NCBI GenBank assembly: GCA_964433755.1
Contig: CAYSSR010000001.1
Location: 1,240,001 to 1,304,000, forward strand
Source: JAUVXJ01 sp964433755
GTDB taxonomy: Bacteria; Chloroflexota; Anaerolineae; UBA7937; B3-Chlor
Reading direction: 5' to 3'
Length of the DNA: 64,000 nucleotides
Shown: positions 61,431 to 64,000 of the stretch, in pieces
Layout of the letters: each line of letters starts with the position of its first letter
Numbering within the stretch: the first letter of the stretch is position 1
The notes under the pieces: generated by a model
What the model saw: only the letters and a program-made list of their open reading frames with translations
Database searches by the model: none
Told to the model about the DNA's origin: nothing
Program-made: the position numbers and the translations under genes

Positions 61431-63142
61431 GAGTAGCTGAGGCCATCGTAAGGCTCCTGGAGGCGCATGGAGTCGAGTACATCTTCGGCGTGCCTGGGGA
61501 CACAACCATGCCCCTCTACGATGCGCTGTACGACGCACCAGCCGGCATCAGGCACATCCTGGCCAGAGATGAGAGATCCGCGTCCTTCATGGCCGACGTC
61601 TATGCCCGACTCAGCTCTCGGCCCGGCGTATGTGAAGGACCCAGCGGAGCCGGGGCCACCTACATCCTGCCCGGCGTGGCCGAGGCCCATGCCTCCTCCA
61701 TACCGGTCATCGCCCTCACCAGCGACACGCCTCTGAAAAGCGATCACAAGGGTGTGCTCACCGAGCTCGATCAGGAAGCGCTCTTCGCGCCGGTGACCAA
61801 GTGGCGTACTCGTATCAAGGTTCCTCAGAAGACGGCCGAGCTCCTCCAGAGGGCCTTTCGTATCGCCACTAGCGGCCGCCCGGGCGCAGTGCAGATAACC
61901 CTCCCCCACGATGTCCTCGACCAGGAGATCGACTCCATCCAGTTCGGAGCCCAGGAGGAGAACAAGACCTACCCCGCGTTCAGAACCCGGCCTGATCCGG
62001 CCATGGCGCAGCGAGCGGCGGACTTGCTGGCCGAGGCTCAGCGACCCGTGATGGTCGCTGGAGGTGGAGCAGCCAGCTCCCAGGCCTGGGAGGAGGTGAC
62101 CAGGCTGGCGGAAGCCCTCACCATGCCTGTGGGAACCTCCATCAACGGCAAGGGCAGCATCGCAGAGGACCACCCACTGAGTATCGGGATCGTGGGAGGC
62201 AACGGCGCACGTCCCTATGCCAACCGTCTCGTTGCGGCAGCAGATCTGGTTCTCTTCGTCGGCTGCAAGACAGATTCCGTCACCACCCTCAACTGGACGC
62301 TTCCCTCCCCTTCAGATGGAGTCACGATTCTCCACATCGACGTCGACCCCAAGGAGATCGGCAACAACTATCCCACAGCCGTGGGACTGGTTGGAGACGC
62401 GAAGCTGGCCCTGGCAGACCTGCTCGAGGCCCTGTCGGCAACCCAGGGAGAGCGACATCCCAACGAAGCGCGCCTGGCTGAGATCTCCACCCTGGCTGGG
62501 AAGTGGTGGGACGCCGTTCGTCCCAAGATGGAAAGCGATAGCGTCCCGATCAAACCCCAGCGCGTGATGAAGGAGCTTGCAGAAGCACTGCCCCGGGATA
62601 GCGTGATCGTGGCCGACGCAGGCACGGGCACGCCCTTCACCTCCGCGTTCTACAAGTCTCCTGCGGGCAGGTACGTCATCATCCCTCGGGGCTACGGCGG
62701 ACTTGGCTATGCGCTGCCCGGGGTCATAGGAGCGAAACTCGCGAGACCAGCATCCACAGTGATCGGCTTGATGGGCGACGGCAGTTTCGGTATGTCCGTG
62801 GGGGAGATGGAGACCATCGCCCGTCTGAAGCTGCCCGTCACTATCCTCCAATTCAACAACTCCTGCTTCGGCTGGATCAAGACACTTCAGCATCTGTACT
62901 ACGACGACCGATACGTGTCGGTCGATTTCTCGGACGACACCGACCATGCAGCCATCGCGCGAGGCTTCGGATTGCTGGGGGTGCGCGTCGAGAAACCATC
63001 CGAGCTGTCGCCTGCCATTCGAGAGGCTATCCGCAGCGGCACGCCTACCTTCATAGACGTGGTGACCGAGTCCGAAGCAAGTGAGCTGCCCCCTGTGCAC
63101 AAGTGGCAAGAGATCGCCGAGGGCCGGCAGCACGACCAATAG
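61427..63142 (+). CDS. Thiamine-diphosphate-dependent enzyme (acetolactate synthase-like)
   Basis: A 571-residue enzyme with the three domains of the ALS/POX group: pyrimidine-binding (1-170; VEYIFGVPGDTTMPLY, catalytic Glu in ARDERSASFMADVYARLS), central (about 190-330) and pyrophosphate-binding (about 370-540; GDGSFGMSVGEM through LQFNNSCFGW, the GDG...NN motif). Substrate class (2-oxo acids) is certain, identity not: ALS itself usually works with a small subunit, absent here. Benzoylformate decarboxylase or glyoxylate carboligase-like enzymes are alternatives. GTG start, GGAGAGGAG upstream; coupled to GntR. Confidence 0.85.
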   Translation: MRVAEAIVRLLEAHGVEYIFGVPGDTTMPLYDALYDAPAGIRHILARDERSASFMADVYARLSSRPGVCEGPSGAGATYILPGVAEAHASSIPVIALTSDTPLKSDHKGVLTELDQEALFAPVTKWRTRIKVPQKTAELLQRAFRIATSGRPGAVQITLPHDVLDQEIDSIQFGAQEENKTYPAFRTRPDPAMAQRAADLLAEAQRPVMVAGGGAASSQAWEEVTRLAEALTMPVGTSINGKGSIAEDHPLSIGIVGGNGARPYANRLVAAADLVLFVGCKTDSVTTLNWTLPSPSDGVTILHIDVDPKEIGNNYPTAVGLVGDAKLALADLLEALSATQGERHPNEARLAEISTLAGKWWDAVRPKMESDSVPIKPQRVMKELAEALPRDSVIVADAGTGTPFTSAFYKSPAGRYVIIPRGYGGLGYALPGVIGAKLARPASTVIGLMGDGSFGMSVGEMETIARLKLPVTILQFNNSCFGWIKTLQHLYYDDRYVSVDFSDDTDHAAIARGFGLLGVRVEKPSELSPAIREAIRSGTPTFIDVVTESEASELPPVHKWQEIAEGRQHDQ

Positions 63143-63233
63143 CCGATCTCTGACCGCACCCATCCTGCGATGATGGGCGCGTTGTCAGTTGCTCTGTAGC
63201 AGAGACCAGCCTGACGTAGAACTGGAGCAAGTC

Positions 63234-64000
63234 GTGGTTACCGTCTCCCTCAACATCAACGGCGAGAAGCTCAGCTCCAGCTTGCCTGCTGAGATGACGC
63301 TGCTCAGGTTCCTGCGGGACGAGCTCAGGCTCACCGGTACCAAGAACGGCTGTAGCACCAACCACTGCGGCGCTTGCACGGTGCTGGTGAATGGCCGCGC
63401 CACCAAGTCTTGTCTGCTGCGAGTAGCCAGACTCAACGACGCCGAGATCGTCACCATTGAGGGGCTTTCCCCACCGGGAGTGTTGCACCCGATCCAGGCT
63501 GCCTTTCTGGCGGCTGGGGCCGTCCAGTGCGGCTTCTGTACTCCAGGTATGATTCTGGCCACCAAGGCGCTACTGGACACGAATGCAAGTCCTACGGAGG
63601 CCGAGGTTCGCGAGGCGTTGAAGGACAACGTCTGCCGCTGCACCGGCTATTCCAAGATTCTAGATGCCGTCAAGCTGGCTGCACTCTGGCTCAGAGATCC
63701 GAGAGAGATGAAGCTATCTCTGTCAGGCGGCTACGGAGAATCCGTGATCGACCTGGATGGAGTGGCCAAGGTCCAGGGACGCCTGCCCTTCGCTGACGAC
63801 CTGTACCTGGCAGACATGCTCCACGCCAAGGTGCTGTGGAGCGAACACCCTCACGCCGTCATCTGGCGGGTCGACACGGCCGCTGCTGAGGCGGTGGCCG
63901 GAGTGGTGCGCGTCCTGACGGCCAGAGACGTCCCTGGGCACAATGGTTTCGGACCCCTCAAGCCCGATCAGCCTGTCCTCTGTGGCGACAGAGTGCGCTT
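63234..64000 (+). CDS. Fused 2Fe-2S / molybdopterin dehydrogenase (xanthine dehydrogenase family), cut at window end
   Basis: The frame stays open to base 64000, giving 255 residues. Residues 1-80 carry the first 2Fe-2S cluster (KNGCSTNHCGACTVLVNG) and residues about 95-160 the second (VQCGFCTPGM and NVCRCTGYSKI). From about residue 175 the protein continues without a break into the molybdenum subunit's hammerhead domain (GVAKVQGRLPFADDLYLADMLHAKVL). Single-chain Fe-S/Mo enzymes without FAD include aldehyde oxidoreductase (Mop) and the selenium-dependent xanthine dehydrogenase family. GTG at 63234 follows GGAG. It is 91 bp after the ThDP gene and may belong to the GntR regulon. Confidence 0.87.
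   Translation, partial: MVTVSLNINGEKLSSSLPAEMTLLRFLRDELRLTGTKNGCSTNHCGACTVLVNGRATKSCLLRVARLNDAEIVTIEGLSPPGVLHPIQAAFLAAGAVQCGFCTPGMILATKALLDTNASPTEAEVREALKDNVCRCTGYSKILDAVKLAALWLRDPREMKLSLSGGYGESVIDLDGVAKVQGRLPFADDLYLADMLHAKVLWSEHPHAVIWRVDTAAAEAVAGVVRVLTARDVPGHNGFGPLKPDQPVLCGDRVR

Overview
The window reads as chromosomal DNA of a GC-rich bacterium, most likely a Chloroflexota (Anaerolineae-like) member. This placement is an inference from gene content: large membrane glycan-assembly proteins, P/T-rich surface tails, extracytoplasmic family-3 and GH39/GH5-like hydrolases, a DUF2148 protein, an RNase HII-YraN fusion and a tiny CCGHPGEPGC-type protein. No single gene proves it. Promoters follow the sigma-70 consensus closely (TTGACA-17-TATAAT variants), which helped to decide many start codons. 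The window holds about 51 protein genes plus RNase P RNA, tmRNA and two tRNAs. I see no insertion sequence, prophage or CRISPR array.

Layout. 0-12.8 kb: edge-truncated DHH phosphoesterase, membrane-anchored glycosidase, TPR protein, SDR dehydrogenase, a 51-residue Cys-containing protein, exonuclease III, a divergent FHA-HTH regulator/Ser-Thr kinase pair, a GH3 enzyme with M29 aminopeptidase, and an HTH-only RpiR regulator. 13-22.6 kb: polyprenyl-phosphate mannosyltransferase coupled to a giant YfhO-flippase fusion, asnS, a UbiB-like kinase, a sugar nucleotidyltransferase, and a peroxiredoxin-like gene whose active-site codon is an in-frame UGA followed by a SECIS-like hairpin. 22.6-36 kb: GH2 enzyme, 4Fe-4S protein, a membrane EEP phosphatase, DUF2148, the tgt-uppP-PstS-response regulator operon, and paired amidohydrolases of which the second has lost its metal ligands. 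36-49.5 kb: FmdB, TldD/TldE-like pair, DNA repair and thioesterase operon, EamA-miaA-rnhB/yraN-rplS, aspS with an HD protein, and a methyltransferase with a membrane protein.

49.7-64 kb: a GT39-like transferase; a solitary 1318-residue nuclease-STAND NTPase that resembles antiphage Avs proteins; a copper operon (csoR-copZ-copA) whose promoter stands back to back with the rnpB promoter; rnpB and ssrA in tandem; an FtsB-like protein; initiator tRNA-Met and a second CAT-anticodon tRNA; then a GntR-controlled ThDP enzyme and a fused 2Fe-2S/molybdopterin dehydrogenase cut by the window end.

The strongest discoveries are the UGA-encoded (selenocysteine) peroxiredoxin at 21940-22602, the nuclease-STAND protein at 51575-55531, the unannotated small gene at 4843-4998, and two intergenic regions where divergent promoters share or abut their -35 boxes.
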